From Acholoe squamosa (lineage: Eukaryota; Annelida; Polychaeta; Phyllodocida; Polynoidae), in contig OX439045.1 in assembly GCA_949317995.1 (NCBI GenBank), positions 40,629,693 through 40,693,692 of the forward strand: a stretch of 64,000 nt of DNA, in the 5' to 3' direction. Of this stretch, positions 1 through 13,500 are shown piece by piece (the first letter of the stretch is position 1; each line of letters opens with the position of its first letter). The notes beneath the pieces were generated by a model. That model was not told where the DNA came from. It saw nothing but the letters and a program-made list of their open reading frames with translations, and did not search any database. The position numbers and the translations under genes are program-made.

Positions 1-63
1 CCTCCTCTACAGACTGATTCACCCCATGTAGGTAGCTATCAACAACTTCTGCCATTACCCCAC
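1..63 (-). CDS. C3: C3-like exon 24 (cut by window edge): start of thioester domain
   Basis: Acceptor CTATACAG at 65-64, then GGVMAEVVDSYLHGVNQSVE. This aligns with the VAQMTEDAVDAERLKHL segment of C3, which lies a few residues before GCGEQ. The exon runs off the window. Confidence 0.78.
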
Positions 64-3000
64 CTGTATAGACACATCATGATGTCACTTATTGTGTTGT
101 AAGGTGCCATTATACTGCCCCATATTAAATGTGCTGTAAGGTGGACAACATCAATTCCCACCAAACTCACTGTCTCCTTATTAATTCACATGTATACATA
201 TTATAATGGTATTATTATTATTACCGGTATGTAGATATTACTTGTTAATATTACCAGCATAACCAAGTGAACACAATTAACTTATATTGTCATTTCTTGT
301 ACTGTAAGGGCACACAACTCATCTCAAGTTATATACTGAAGATTTAGTAAAGGGCCCCCGTATTGCACACCCCCATGTAATAGCCATACCCTGTATTTCA
401 CGGCCAGTTACAACTAAACTGGCCAGATTAAGGCATTATCTTGTGCCAAACAAGGGAAATTTGCAACACGTCTTAATAAAACAACATGAGATAAATGTAA
501 AGATTCACTCAAATCAGTCTGAGTCAGACCTCGTGAGATAACCCTCTATCAGACCAATTGTTGTGAACCCTCACCATTTTTATTGTATAACAAGGGCACA
601 TCATATTGTCACTTATTACACTGTAAGGAGACATCCACCAATCTATTGTGACTTGTCACCTGTAAGGGAACGTTATGTCAACGAGCTCATGAGCACCTTT
701 CCTTAAAAATTAGGATCACATTGGTATTGAATTGGTATCAATATTACCCAAATACCCACCTTCGAGGCCTAAAACTAGTTGATGACTGCCATCGACAGCT
801 CCAGTGGGTAATTCCAGATCCAACTGAAATGTTTGTTTTTTCTCGACTGGGATGGTGCTCACTGAAATAAAAGAATGGAAGTTTAATGCTAAGACGTGGC
901 CTGTGCTAACTATATATGCCAGGAAGCTCTGATGTAATCTATAGATGATGGCTGATCTGAGAATTGCCACTCACTGTTGTTACTCCTATATGCTCAGATG
1001 CTGTAAATATTCATTTCGGATTATATTCTCACCTGTGTAGCTAACAATGTGTTCCTTACTGCTGTAGGACATACGCTTTTTTGGGTTCAGGATAAGGCAC
1101 ACTGGGCCTGGTGACTGCTGGACACCTGGGGGCTGGAAAAACAATAGGTTATATGATGGTATTAAAGGTAAACAGTTATTCTGATACAAAAATGCAAGTA
1201 AAACTAATATAGTCATATACATCGTAGTGATACATACATAACGTGTCAGCACTTATAAGAGCAATGTGAATCTCACTCATTTGGCTAACTTGTGAATCCT
1301 CTTGTACGAATGCTTGTCAAATAAAAATAAATAATCAATTCAATTCAGAAATCACATAGATATTGGCACCTATTGATAACTACTGATGGCATACAACATG
1401 ACCACTAAGCTAAGAGTTCCACTCTTTTACTAATCAACCATTATGTCACCATGTGAGCTGTTTTCCTTTTTTTTCTAAATGCACATTTTACATCATCAAG
1501 TAGGAATATGGACCCAGTACTCACCACAACCTTCAGAACAGTGTGTACGGAGTCACTGTTTCTGTTGCTTCTCATCTCTAGCTGCAGTTTTATGTCTCCC
1601 AACCTCTTGGGGGACACCGTCCATTTGTAGGTGTAGGACCCCCCAGAGGAGATTGATACTTGAGGGGGATGGTAGTCCTTCTCGTAGCACAACTCATCTG
1701 TATGGATGAGGTTCACTTGTATATGTGCAACCTGCAGGTTTGTTTGTTTTTTAAAAAGGAAAGAACAAAATGTATTATAGGTTCTACAATATAAACACAC
1801 AAGAACAGGGCATTGTAAGTGTGTAATCATAATTATTTTGTTACTGTTTATGGTGGTATCATAGAACTTCACTCACTCACTGTGTTAGTGCATGTGATGG
1901 TAATATAAACCTTCATTCACTGTGTGAGTGCATGTGATGGTAATATAAACCTTTATACACTGTGTGAGTGCATGTGATAGTAATATAAACCTTTATACAC
2001 TGTGTGAGTGCATGTGATAGTAATATAAACCTTCATTCACTGTGTGAGTGCATGTGATAGTAATATAAACCTTTATACACTGTGTGAGTGCATGTGATAG
2101 TAATATAAACCTTCATTCACTGTGTGAGTGCATCTCATGGTAATATAAACCTTCATTCACTCTGTGAGTGCATGTGATGGTAATATAAACCTTCATTCAC
2201 TGTGTTAGTGCATGTGATAGTAGGGTAGAGCTTTACTCACTGTGTTAGTGTATGTGGTAGTAGGGTAGACCTTTACTGACTGTGTTAGTGCATGTGATAA
2301 TAGGATAGACCTTTACTCACTGTGTTAATGTATGTGATAGTAGGGTAGACCTTTACTGAGTGTGTTAGTGTATGTGGTAGTAGGGTAGACCTTTACTGAC
2401 TGTGTTAGTGCATGTGATAGTAGGGTAGACCTTTACTGACTGTGTTAGTGCATGTGATAGTAGGGTAGACCTTTACTGACTGTGTTAGTGCATGTGATAG
2501 TAGGGTAGACCTTTACTGACTGTGTTAGTGCATGTGATAGTAGGGTAGACCTTTACTGACTGTGTTAGTGCATGTGATAGTAGGGTAGACCTTTACTCAC
2601 TGTGTTAGTGCATGTGATAGTAGGGTAGACCTTTACTGACTGTGTTAGTGCATGTGATAGTAGGGTAGACCTTTACTCACTGTGTTAGTGCATGTGATAG
2701 TAGGGTAGACCTTTACTGACTGTGTTAGTGCATGTGATAGTAGGGTAGACCTTTACTGACTGTGTTAGTGTATGTGGTAGTAGGGTAGACCTTTACTCAC
2801 TGTGTTAGTGTATGTGGTAGTAGGGTAGACCTTTACTGACTGTGTTAGTGCATGTGATAGTAGGGTAGACCTTTACTCACTGTGTTAGTGTATGTGGTAG
2901 TAGGGTAGACCTTTACTGACTGTGTTAGTGTATGTGGTAGTAGGGTAGACCTTTACTGACTGTGTTAGTGCATGTGATAGTAGGGTAGACCTTTACTCAC

Positions 3001-6000
3001 TGTGTTAGTGTATGTGATAGTAGAGTAGACCTTTACTGACTGTGTTAGTGTATGTGATAGTAGGGTAGACCTTTACTCACTGTGTTAGTGCATGTGATAG
3101 TAGGGTAGACCTTTACTCACTGTGTTAGTGCATGTGATAGTAGGGTAAACCTTTACTCACTGTGTTAGTGTATGTGATAGTAGAGTAGACCTTTACTCAC
3201 TGTGTTAGTGTATGTGATAGTAGGGTAGACCTTTACTCACTGTGTTAGTGCATGTGATAGTAGGGTAAACCTTTACTCACTGTGTTAGTGTATGTGATAG
3301 TAGAGTAGACCTTTACTCACTGTGTTAATGTATGTGATAGTAGGGTAGACCTTTACTCACTGTGTTAGTGTATGTGATAGTAGGGTAGACCTTTACTCAC
3401 TGTGTTAGTGTATGTGGTAGTAGGGTAGACCTTTACTCACTGTGTTAGTGTATGTGATAGTAGGGTAGACCTTTAATCACTGTGTTAGTGTATGTGATAG
3501 CAGGGTAGACCTTTACTGACCGTATTAGCATCTGTGATGGTATTGTAGACGGTTGCCAACAGCTCAAGTTGCTCACCCAGCACTGCCTCATATGGAAGGT
3601 GAACTTTCATAAAGAGGTCCTTCTTGACAAGTAGCTCCTGTGGGTTAGAGACACACATCCCCCAGCTACTTGACAAAGACACTGCCTGCAGAGACCAGGT
3701 CGTCACAGTGTCAGGCAGCTTCACCGTCTCCTCATGACTTTCACTCCTAAGGAAACCACACGCAAGATGATTAACATAGCGAGTCACATACAATACATGA
3801 TAATTAACAATTGAGTGTCCACACCTTTGTTAATGGAGGTGTGGTGGTGGTGGAGAATCGCAAGATTAAAATATAAAGATAAAATGGGCTCTTAATTTTC
3901 ATTTCGTTTTGTTCAGTACATGAGTAGAATGACTGACTCCGATAATGTCGGACGATTTTATTGATGAACCTCTGAAACCCTGACTAATTGCAAAGAAGAC
4001 ACTCGAATCCATATGCAAAATAAAAGAAATGAAAAGACAACAACTTACTCTCCCATGTTGATGGTCTTCAGAAGGAATGATTCAGGGAAGTATGACCGTA
4101 CATCAACGGGTCCAGTATACATCTTGATTGCTGGTGAAAACTTGGTTGGGACACGGTGTTCTGTATGGATATCAACTATGGGTTCTAACTCCATAACTAT
4201 CAGGTGGCAAGTTTTTTTTTCAATTACTTATCATATGCTTTACATAATGATTGTTATATGCTTTAGATGATGAATGCCTTACTGTATTGCTATGTATGCT
4301 CTTTTATATCTTCTGTATCTCAGTAGGGTGTGCTTTAGGGTGGACTGACCTGATTTTTTATCATGCGGCAGCGAATTGTGTGTCCGGTTCACCAGTTCTC
4401 TCGTGCAGCAACTAAATTTTGAAATGATAAGGTAAACCGCGTATAGAGATCTGTGGGAGGGCCAGTAGACAGATTACTATGGTTTACCCTTTTTCTGGAC
4501 AGTAGAAGACAATATCCAGCACCAAGTATACATGTCCAAGGACAGGTCAAGTCTGACAAGATTGATGTGAACAGTTGCCTTAAACCTAATCAAAGGTGAC
4601 AGTAATTCTGAAGTCTTGATCACTTGTCTGAATTCGGCAATATGATAAGAATATCTGGTGAGAAATTTTCCATCATTTGATTTACTATTTTCACAGAATA
4701 GCACAAATAGATTTTCACATCTTACTTAAATAGCTGCTGCTTGCAGGTTACATTGCAGGAGCCAAGAGTCAGCATCTTATCTCGGCACTTTTCATCAATG
4801 TTGATGTGACGATTGATTGGTACGTTAGCAGCAAATGTTGTCCCCGCAGTGCAACAACTTTGAGATCCACAGTTATCAGCAGCTAAAATAATTATGTAAC
4901 ACATGATGCAATAGAATGTAGAATCTACTTTGCATTTCATATCTACATTGCTGCTTATTTAGTAGTATTCCCCATAATGGCATTCTCTCTGTACAGTGAT
5001 CAATAGTTTTATACTAGAAATATTGTGAGAGCAAAGAAATTCCAACGTCAGAATTCCTGCAGTTGTGGCCAATTTTAAAGATGTCCTTATAGATGCAGTT
5101 ATTGACCTCCCAAGATTTAGTTCAACAATAACACATGGAATCTGTGAAAATAAAATCCAAAGTCTGATTAAAAGATCAAGTTTACACCCTCCTCTTGACT
5201 ACACAAATACATCTTTGGCCAACAAGTGCAAATATGTGGTCACTTATTACCTACATTGCCTTTAGTTGGAAAGCTATGGGAAACCTTCTTCGACTTCTGA
5301 TGCCACATTTGTTTGTGAACGATTTAGTGGCATTAAACCTATTGTCTCACTAGTTGCAAAGTCGGAGACCCTGTGACCTTTTCCCAGGGATTTTTGTAAA
5401 CAATCTCTATATCATGTTCGCTGATAAAGCATGGTTTACATGTTGAAACAAAGGCTGTCTGATGTACATACATTGATTGTCGACAGCTCTTCTGTTTCTT
5501 GTCTGTGGCATGGAATTACAGCCTTCCGACGATCGAGGTGTCATGTTGATAGAAGCATCTGAGAGAGCAGCCAGCCCAGACAGCTGAGTCAATGGAAAAA
5601 AAGTAGATCTTATTTATCCAACTGGTATGCAATATACTGTTTGGAGGCAATTTAAGTAGTGTAGAGTTCTTTATATTTAGAAGGAAAGTTTGGTTATTCC
5701 TGAATTTCCTACATTAAAGATCTCTTACATATTTCTATAATAATGGTCCAAAATGTGGCATAGACTTTGGTGAAGATTCAGTTTCAAAATGTGTCTGATG
5801 CTTCAGTGATACTGTACAAATATATGAGCACAGGCAGCAGCCAGTGCAGTGTACGTCTAGATATGATATCAATGATAATCCTTTTCAAGGCAGATATATA
5901 ACCTGCCCACTGTCCGCCTTGCAGCGCTGCTGAGTTGACAAGCCAGGGATGTATGTGTCAAGCATACCCCAATGGAGTAATAAGATCCCCAAGACTCGTC

Positions 6001-7505
6001 AGCAGGTCAGTACCTCTTAAAGCTGGTATAAAAGCTGGTAATAGGGTGCAATTTATTCTGGTAATAGCTGGTCTATTATATGCACAATACAGAATATCAG
6101 TTTTGCCCTTAGGTTGGGAGGGAAACCACTTGGTTAATTAGTAATGGTCAGAGCCTCCAGTTGGCAGCACTGAGTGGCTTGCTCCCCTGCCACACATCCA
6201 AATCAAAGTCACCATACCAGTAGGGAAAACAACTTTGCTTTATTGCTTCAGATTGCGCCACTGTGCTGGTGCAAACAAGACTGGATAAAATGCTGGAAGC
6301 ATTTTATTTTTACACAGATATATGGTTAAATTTAGCATGATTAGAACTTACAAAATTGACTGAGATTTCACCAGAACGTTGTAAAAAGTACTGTGATGAC
6401 AGCCATGTAGAAAGTGGAAGATCCATATATTTGAGATCTAGTAGCAGCTTTAATGCATCATGGCCATTGGTGGGTCCGAAGACCTAATGCATTAGTGCCA
6501 TCAATAGTCAGATCTTTATGGTTTGTTTTGTGTTGGTTGGCTTTTTGTTCTTCTTTTCTGTTTTTGGTGTCTTTTTTCACTCACCCTAAATACTTCAGCA
6601 GCTGTAACACCACCACCAGCACCACAGCCCAAATCCTCGTCTCTGAAGCCGTCAAACATCTGAGAAAAACAATATATGAAGTAAATGTTCCTGTTCCACA
6701 CTAGTATGTATCCTATAACAAAATATATGCCATTATCAAAATGATCAACTCGTTTTCAAGATTAAATGCCTTGATTTAATATTTCATAATATAAAGAGAG
6801 ATTTCGTTTCTTCCCATCCATATAGGGAATGAGTCTCCAAATGGTTAAATGTAGACACCCTTTCCACATGAAATAATGCGTTCTACTCACTCTGTCCCTG
6901 GTCAATCGGTCATTGTTGTTTAGAAAATAGACTGACGTGTCCACAGCAAGAAGGGCTATATTGGCCCTTGTGGGACCTTGAATTGTGAGTCTGACATCAC
7001 TTCCAGGCGGCTCATAGGGTTTCCCATTTTCTATCTGAGGGGATATTCTCGTCTAAGTCAATGAGAAGAAAATGTTAGATTAGTTAGAAATAAGGCCCTG
7101 CAATTGGGATGATTCTTTATTCAATTTTGTCATCTTTGGATCGTTAGTACGAGCCGCAAATCACTCACACAGTTCACGAGTTAATTTCTAGATAATTGCA
7201 GACCTGAAAAAAAAAATCTAAATGCAATCAAAAGTCCGACCTATGAATTGCCTAGATATCTATACACTGCAAAAGTGGTGTTCATGTTTTAAACATTTTC
7301 AGGTCTAAAAAAAGTCTAAACATAATTTCGGTCAAACAGGTGTCTCATAACTATATGACTATATTATGTTTAGAAATTAAACACTTTTATTTTAAATACA
7401 TGAACATTTTTGCTAAACATGTTTCTTAAACATTTTAAAATGTCGCTTTTTACATCGGTATAATCTTAATTATACCTCAACTTACAGGTAAGTCTCGAAT
7501 ATTTT

Positions 7506-7569
<64 letters not shown>

Positions 7570-10500
7570 AATGCTTAGATCAAATAGACAGCAGGTAGCA
7601 TGGTTTCATTTCATTGAATGTCATGACTCATGAGAAAGAACAATATATGAGTGACTACATTGATCCTACTGTGCTATAACCAATGTGAAATACCCAATGC
7701 ATTCCACTATAGATACCCATTTGATGTCATTTTGTAATAGATCAAACAATGTCCTTTCTGCGATCCTGCCTCTGACAGGAGACAGAACAACTTTCCATCA
7801 TTGAGGATCATGGAAGTTTCACTCAAGTTTCTCAATTCCTTTGCCTCCTCCCTTGACTCAAGTCTGTCACACACAGCAATTAAGCACCCCTGCAGCCCAG
7901 GCACCAATCACTACATAAAAAATACTGCACACCGCATTTGGTGCCCTGACAGCCCCTCCTCCCTCCAATTCGCTCTCCTCAGGATATACCATATCAGACT
8001 TGTCCAAATAGTGCCGAAACCTCTCCCCCTTATACTTTTCAATTTGCCCTGGAGAGCATCTACAAGTTTAAAGCAAAGGAATCAAACTCTCTGCACATTT
8101 TTACCAATGGCAGCGTAAAGACTGTTACAAGTGCCTTGAGCAGCTGTGGCTGCCGTCCACACACCCACCACCTCAAAAGTATCCCGTGAAACGTTCAACT
8201 TTCCATCGTCCCTCATCAGTGAGCTCACTGCCAGTGAGCTAGCTCTAGAGGAATTGGACCAATACTTGCACTCTAATTTTCTAGGGCTCTCTCTACCTCC
8301 TCCAATCCCCAGCCTCCATCTGAACATGCCATGACCATAGAGCTGAAACTTGGAGAATACACTTGCACCACCTTCAACTGGATGCCATCCCATAACAGGC
8401 CTCAGTGTCGATTGGCAGGAAAATCATTTGTCTTAACCACACTGAAAAAAGTCTTCCTGACAAAGTGACATGTATACCCATGTCAACTTGATTTGACACA
8501 GAGAGCACACATCATTGGGACATGTGCGTATATGTCACCATGACAACTGTAGCACATTCCTGTAGTAATCCTCATATGATTTGACATGCCTTAAAATGCC
8601 ACGTCATCTGTGAGTTGACTATGGTCACGGCCATGTCTAAGGCACTTGACATGTGATGGTTTGACATACATAATTGTTCTAGGATATTCAACTAGATGGG
8701 GAAACAACCATTTTGGTACCAGGATTAACCTCCAAGAGGTACTACCAACACTTGAGACATTTGATGTATCTGTGTCATTTTGTTTTCATGAAGAATAGAT
8801 CACTAAGGTCTGTAAATACTATCAACGAATGGTAGTGAATTCTATTTCATTGTTAAATTTGCATTTGATATTGAATATCAAAATAGACACCCACAATCCT
8901 GAATTCTTCAACTGGAGAGGTTAGACACCTTGTGTGTGGGTCAGTGAAAATACCAAAGATTGTATGCTAACTTACAGTCTATAATCTCAGTATCTTCATT
9001 ACATGGAGACAGATGGCATTGCCATGCACCTCCATGCCCTTGTCTTATGGACTGCATAGAGGTCCTCAGTCAATTAGAAGTTCTGTAGATAGGAAAAAGT
9101 GTCTTAGTGTTGCAGGCCTGTGGGACTATGATATCCCCTGCCTTCTATTATAGACCTGCCTTGATTGAACCATTGGTACTTAGCTATTGACTGCTCATGA
9201 CCCTTACATAATTGTCTCACATTATTACCTAGCACTCAGGTGAATGGATCAGAAATGTGTGATGTGTCTTCATAATGCATGTCAAGTGGAGTTGACAAAC
9301 CAAATATGAGAGTGTCAACCTCATTCAACATGCCTTAATACATGTCATGTAGTAGAAAAATTGTGACCTGTGCAGTATGTGTCAAAGCGATCAGTGTTCT
9401 TCTCTCTGTGTAGTTGAAGATTACATCGTACTACATGATGGGGAGAGGTCCCACTTCATGACATGGAACAACAGAGTATGAAAAACCATACCTCTAGTCT
9501 GAAGCACCTTCTCAGTGGCACATGCCCTCACTGATTGTCCGATGATGGACTATTCCACCATCCACCACCTCTTTGATGAATAAACTGTCAACCTTCCCTA
9601 TACATTGGCCACCCTCACCAATTTTGGTCATGCAGCCATGGACGAATATGTCTCTCATGTAAGACTATTTTCTTGACAACCAGGATTTACTCCAGTAGAG
9701 GGATATAGCAAGAGGGAAATATACCCCTTCCCCTACTCTCAAGACACTTAACTTTGATTAACTTAAGGGCATCCAACATCATCACATCCAGCCTGAATAA
9801 AACTGAAACACCTCGTTCTTTCAGAGGATGCTGCAGACGATAATACTGCTCACGGACAACCAGGGAAGAAACATCCCTACCACCCCCAGCCTGCCCTGTA
9901 CTCAGGGTGGGAAGATTCGATCTAACTCATAAACTCATATCCAGGTCTTATATACAGTGCAAAAGTGGTGTTCATGTTTTAAACATGTTAAGGTCTAAAC
10001 AAAGCATGATTAAAGTCTAAACATAAACCATAATGGCCTGCTCTCCTGATCAGGCAAGTCAACAGGTGAGCTCACTGTCAGTCTCATGGATATGTCCTCA
10101 TGGAGGGGTGGCAAAGTCAAGCCACCTTCAGGGAAACCCTATTGAATTTGGACAATAGGCCTATGATATACAGTCAAGGGCACTTTCTTGGGAGATGAAC
10201 ATGGCAAGGGCGTCAATGCATGGGAAATCCTTAATGGAAGCTTGCCACATCCTCTCCATATCATAGGCTGCCCACTACGACAAAGAACACCCCAACCCAG
10301 CCCTGGCCCTCCAATCAAACACTTTTCAAAGATTCGCCCCACACCTCCCCAAGCCCTCCTGAGATATACATCATGCTTTTCTAGCAAGATGTATTGACAC
10401 TTTTCTCCTACCCCTGACCGAATCAACCCTATTGATGGATGTATTGTTACATGTGGCTGACTTTGACGGACAATTTGCACTTGTATGTATACCTGCTGCT

Positions 10501-13500
10501 GTCCCTGAGAAAGCAAAATGAGAAAAGAAACAAAAAATAAGCCTTTATTCTCTAAATGGATAAATCTGTATACTTGTATCATTTCGACTTCTAAAGTTTC
10601 ATATCAGAACAATCTAAACCTTAACAGCTAGATATCTAAACAATTGAGCTAAGCACAATTGTTTGCCTAAACATGTTCTGGTCCTTAAAGGTGATTACAA
10701 ATGTTTAGGATCTAAACACCTGGAGGGTGTTGCTCCTATTGTAAAAAGAGCTGTGAGTATGTGCCCTCTTTTCTAAACAAGTCGTGCACTGCTTCACCTA
10801 AGTACTTGCACTCACCACATTAGTCTGAAAAGTCACCTGCCTTGTCTAAAATAGAGAGAGCTGCACTACCAGGTACCTTCTCATGTCACACACTCTATAG
10901 TTTATTATACTGACTAACTTCTCCCAACTAGGTACCTACTCAAATCCCCCTTTTTTAGCACCATACTTGAATGACCACTTGTGAGCAACAAACGGGACAA
11001 ATTATAGCGAAATGAAAAGAAAGGACTGGAAACAAGGACATTTTTAGCCAGCTCTTCCTCTTACTATAGGAGCAACACCCTCCTGTTTTGCAGTGTAGGC
11101 CACTTTTTTTGGCTTAACTAGTAACTGTTTACATATTATAAAGTATACTCCTCTCTACATGAAATGAACTATCTTAGACCTACCTCGAACTGACAGTCCC
11201 TTTTTAGGTTGAGTTGTGTAGAGTGGGTGACCACCTCACCACCGTCCTTGACAAACCACACTACTGCCCTAACCTCAGGTGCCATACGGGTCCTGATTCT
11301 TGGTCTGAAAGTCACCTCTTGCATTCCTATGTCCTTGTCAGTACTTGTCACCTCTTCTATTCTGTCACCAGACATGACCTGAAAAAACATTGTTTCATGT
11401 ATTAGAATGTTGTTCTGTTAATTAACTTTGAAGCTCCAGTGATTATGATTAGCTATGGTTAACGGCGGTTAAATTTGTGACAGCGGGTAGCATGATTGGT
11501 CCACCGTAGGCCTGTTGACTTGGGTCAAAATGACATTTTGACAAAAAAAAACAACTCAAGTCCCTCATTATTATGTTGATATTTGATAAGATTGATTCTT
11601 TATATGATCTTTAGTCAAAATGGAATATTGATGGAATGTCAGTCCCCTCTTATTTTAATAACTGATAGGAAATTTTATAAGGTTAAGTCTAGCTGAATAC
11701 TTACCGTTAGGTATATACGTTGGCTTACGTTCCCAGCAAATTGCACTTTGAGGGTCGTGTCCTCATCAGCCTTATATGAAACAGAGACACATCACGAATA
11801 AAGTATCTTATAGGCCCCCAAACAGCCACATAACGGGTACCTCCATTGCCAAGATGGTGTAAATGATGACTATGAGTTTAAACTACTGGAAGAATGTATG
11901 AAAAAGGCCACACAGCTACCTCGAAAAGTGGAGTTTAGGTATTAGGCCGTTACAGAATGTTAGTGAATTTGTTTTATAGACACAGATACAATTATAAGCA
12001 TTCTTAAGTTCATCCTCTATCTTTATGTTCATCGTGATGGATAAAATGGCGTGTATTGAGTTTTGTACTCTTCATTTGTTTGGTCAATAGCTCAATATCC
12101 TGTTTTAGTCCTGGGGGCCCTGAAATTAGCCTCTATTGTGTCTGAGTACCAATCCTGAATAGTTAACCAGACAATGCACATGTCTGTGGAACCCGAATCA
12201 CTTTGCTAGACACCTGGGTTGCTAAGCTCAGCATGACTAGGAGAACATAATTATAATAGGCCAATGTTGAAGCATCGACAGATGTTATGGGTGTGGACCA
12301 CTAATTTTGACATGGTGACTTGACCATTTCTTAAAATCGACATGTGACATGGGCCTTAGTGACATAAGGCAAAGAAATAGCGACATGACAGAGGTGCTTT
12401 CTCAAAACCGACATGGGACTTGATAGGTTCTTAGAGATGACATGAGGCATGGAGATTTAGGGGACATGTGACATGAGCATGTCTTAAAATCAACATTTGA
12501 CATGGGGTCCCCCATCCAGAGCCCTAATGTTGAGTGTGATCTTGCAGTCTATCTGTATGATGCTGCCACCAGGTGTTGGATATTCATAGTATTTCCAATA
12601 GCTAGTGAATGCTGTTGTGCACGTTGCACGATTCTGGAGCTGAGCGGGACAGCCCATATGTCTAGCAAAGTGATTTGGAGAACTTGGACATGTACCAATC
12701 CTAAAAGCATTGTCAGCTTTACTATCCAACACAGGCGCTGAAAAGTGTCTGTGCCTAAGGACAATATTACAGAAACATGACTTTGTAATTACACTACTGG
12801 ATTGCTGCTATGCATATGGGAATTAAGTATGGTACATTTGTAATTGCCCAAACCAAAAGACTGTGATCGTACCTCATATGTTCTGGCTGTCTGTACGACC
12901 TTGATCTGGTCCGACATTTGGTTTACTGGCACAGATAATGTTTTACTGGAAAGTGCTGTCTGTGTTGCGCGATCCATCACTTTAACCTAGGAGATTAGAG
13001 CTATTAAATTAAAAAATTATATCTAGACATAGGTAGATAATTTCTTTCGTGGAAAGTTGAGAATTTTGTAGAATGTATATACCAATATTTTTATGGACTC
13101 ATGAGGGTGATTCATATTAACTCATGATATAGAATTGCTGTTTTCATTTGATAACGGATATATGCACATCATTTCTAATGTTGATTAGGTATAATTGTAT
13201 AACACTGAAAAAGAAGCTTTATGAATCTCAATATTGTAGGAAATGTATGTCCGGTAGTCAATGTTATTGTCTAGCCATGCCTGGTTGGTATTTTAATGAC
13301 CCCCCCCCCACAAGTTTGCAACGGAAATGTAAAAGGCGCTTAACCATTGGGGTTATCATACATACCTGCAAGCTTACAGATCCTTGTACATTGTGGCTGA
13401 CATCAAATGTGAAGTAAACCACCCCATATTCATTTGTCCTTTCATTTAGTGACTTCCCGTCAAGGCTAGCTGTAACGTCGGCATTTGATGCGACTTTCCC

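Larger units (their letters stand above)
7263..11097. mobile_element. Complex of CACTGCAAAA-ended elements in C3-like intron 13
   Basis: Left ends with TA followed by CACTGCAAAAGTGGTG lie at 7263 and, slightly changed, at about 9953. The matching right end TTTTGCAGTG-TA is at 11097. Segments at about 7580-7780 and 10630-10720 are homologous to the middle and the right part of the intact copy at 47196-48087. It contains an (AT)n tract (7509-7566). I read it as at least two overlapping or nested copies. The reading frames within 7700-8400 match nothing I recognise. Confidence 0.6.

Noticed and set aside
1868..3550. Regular repeats that look like a CRISPR array
   Set aside because: Units are contiguous 40-bp tandem copies without unique spacers, in an intron of an animal gene.
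10139..10582. 147-codon minus-strand frame with a good acceptor near 10505, as a possible C3-like exon
   Set aside because: Exons 13 and 14 join in frame without it and the sequence lacks family similarity; it lies in repeat DNA.
12490..12764. Two overlapping minus-strand frames between C3-like exons 11 and 12
   Set aside because: Exon 11 joins exon 12 in phase 0 without an insert, and no family motif is present.
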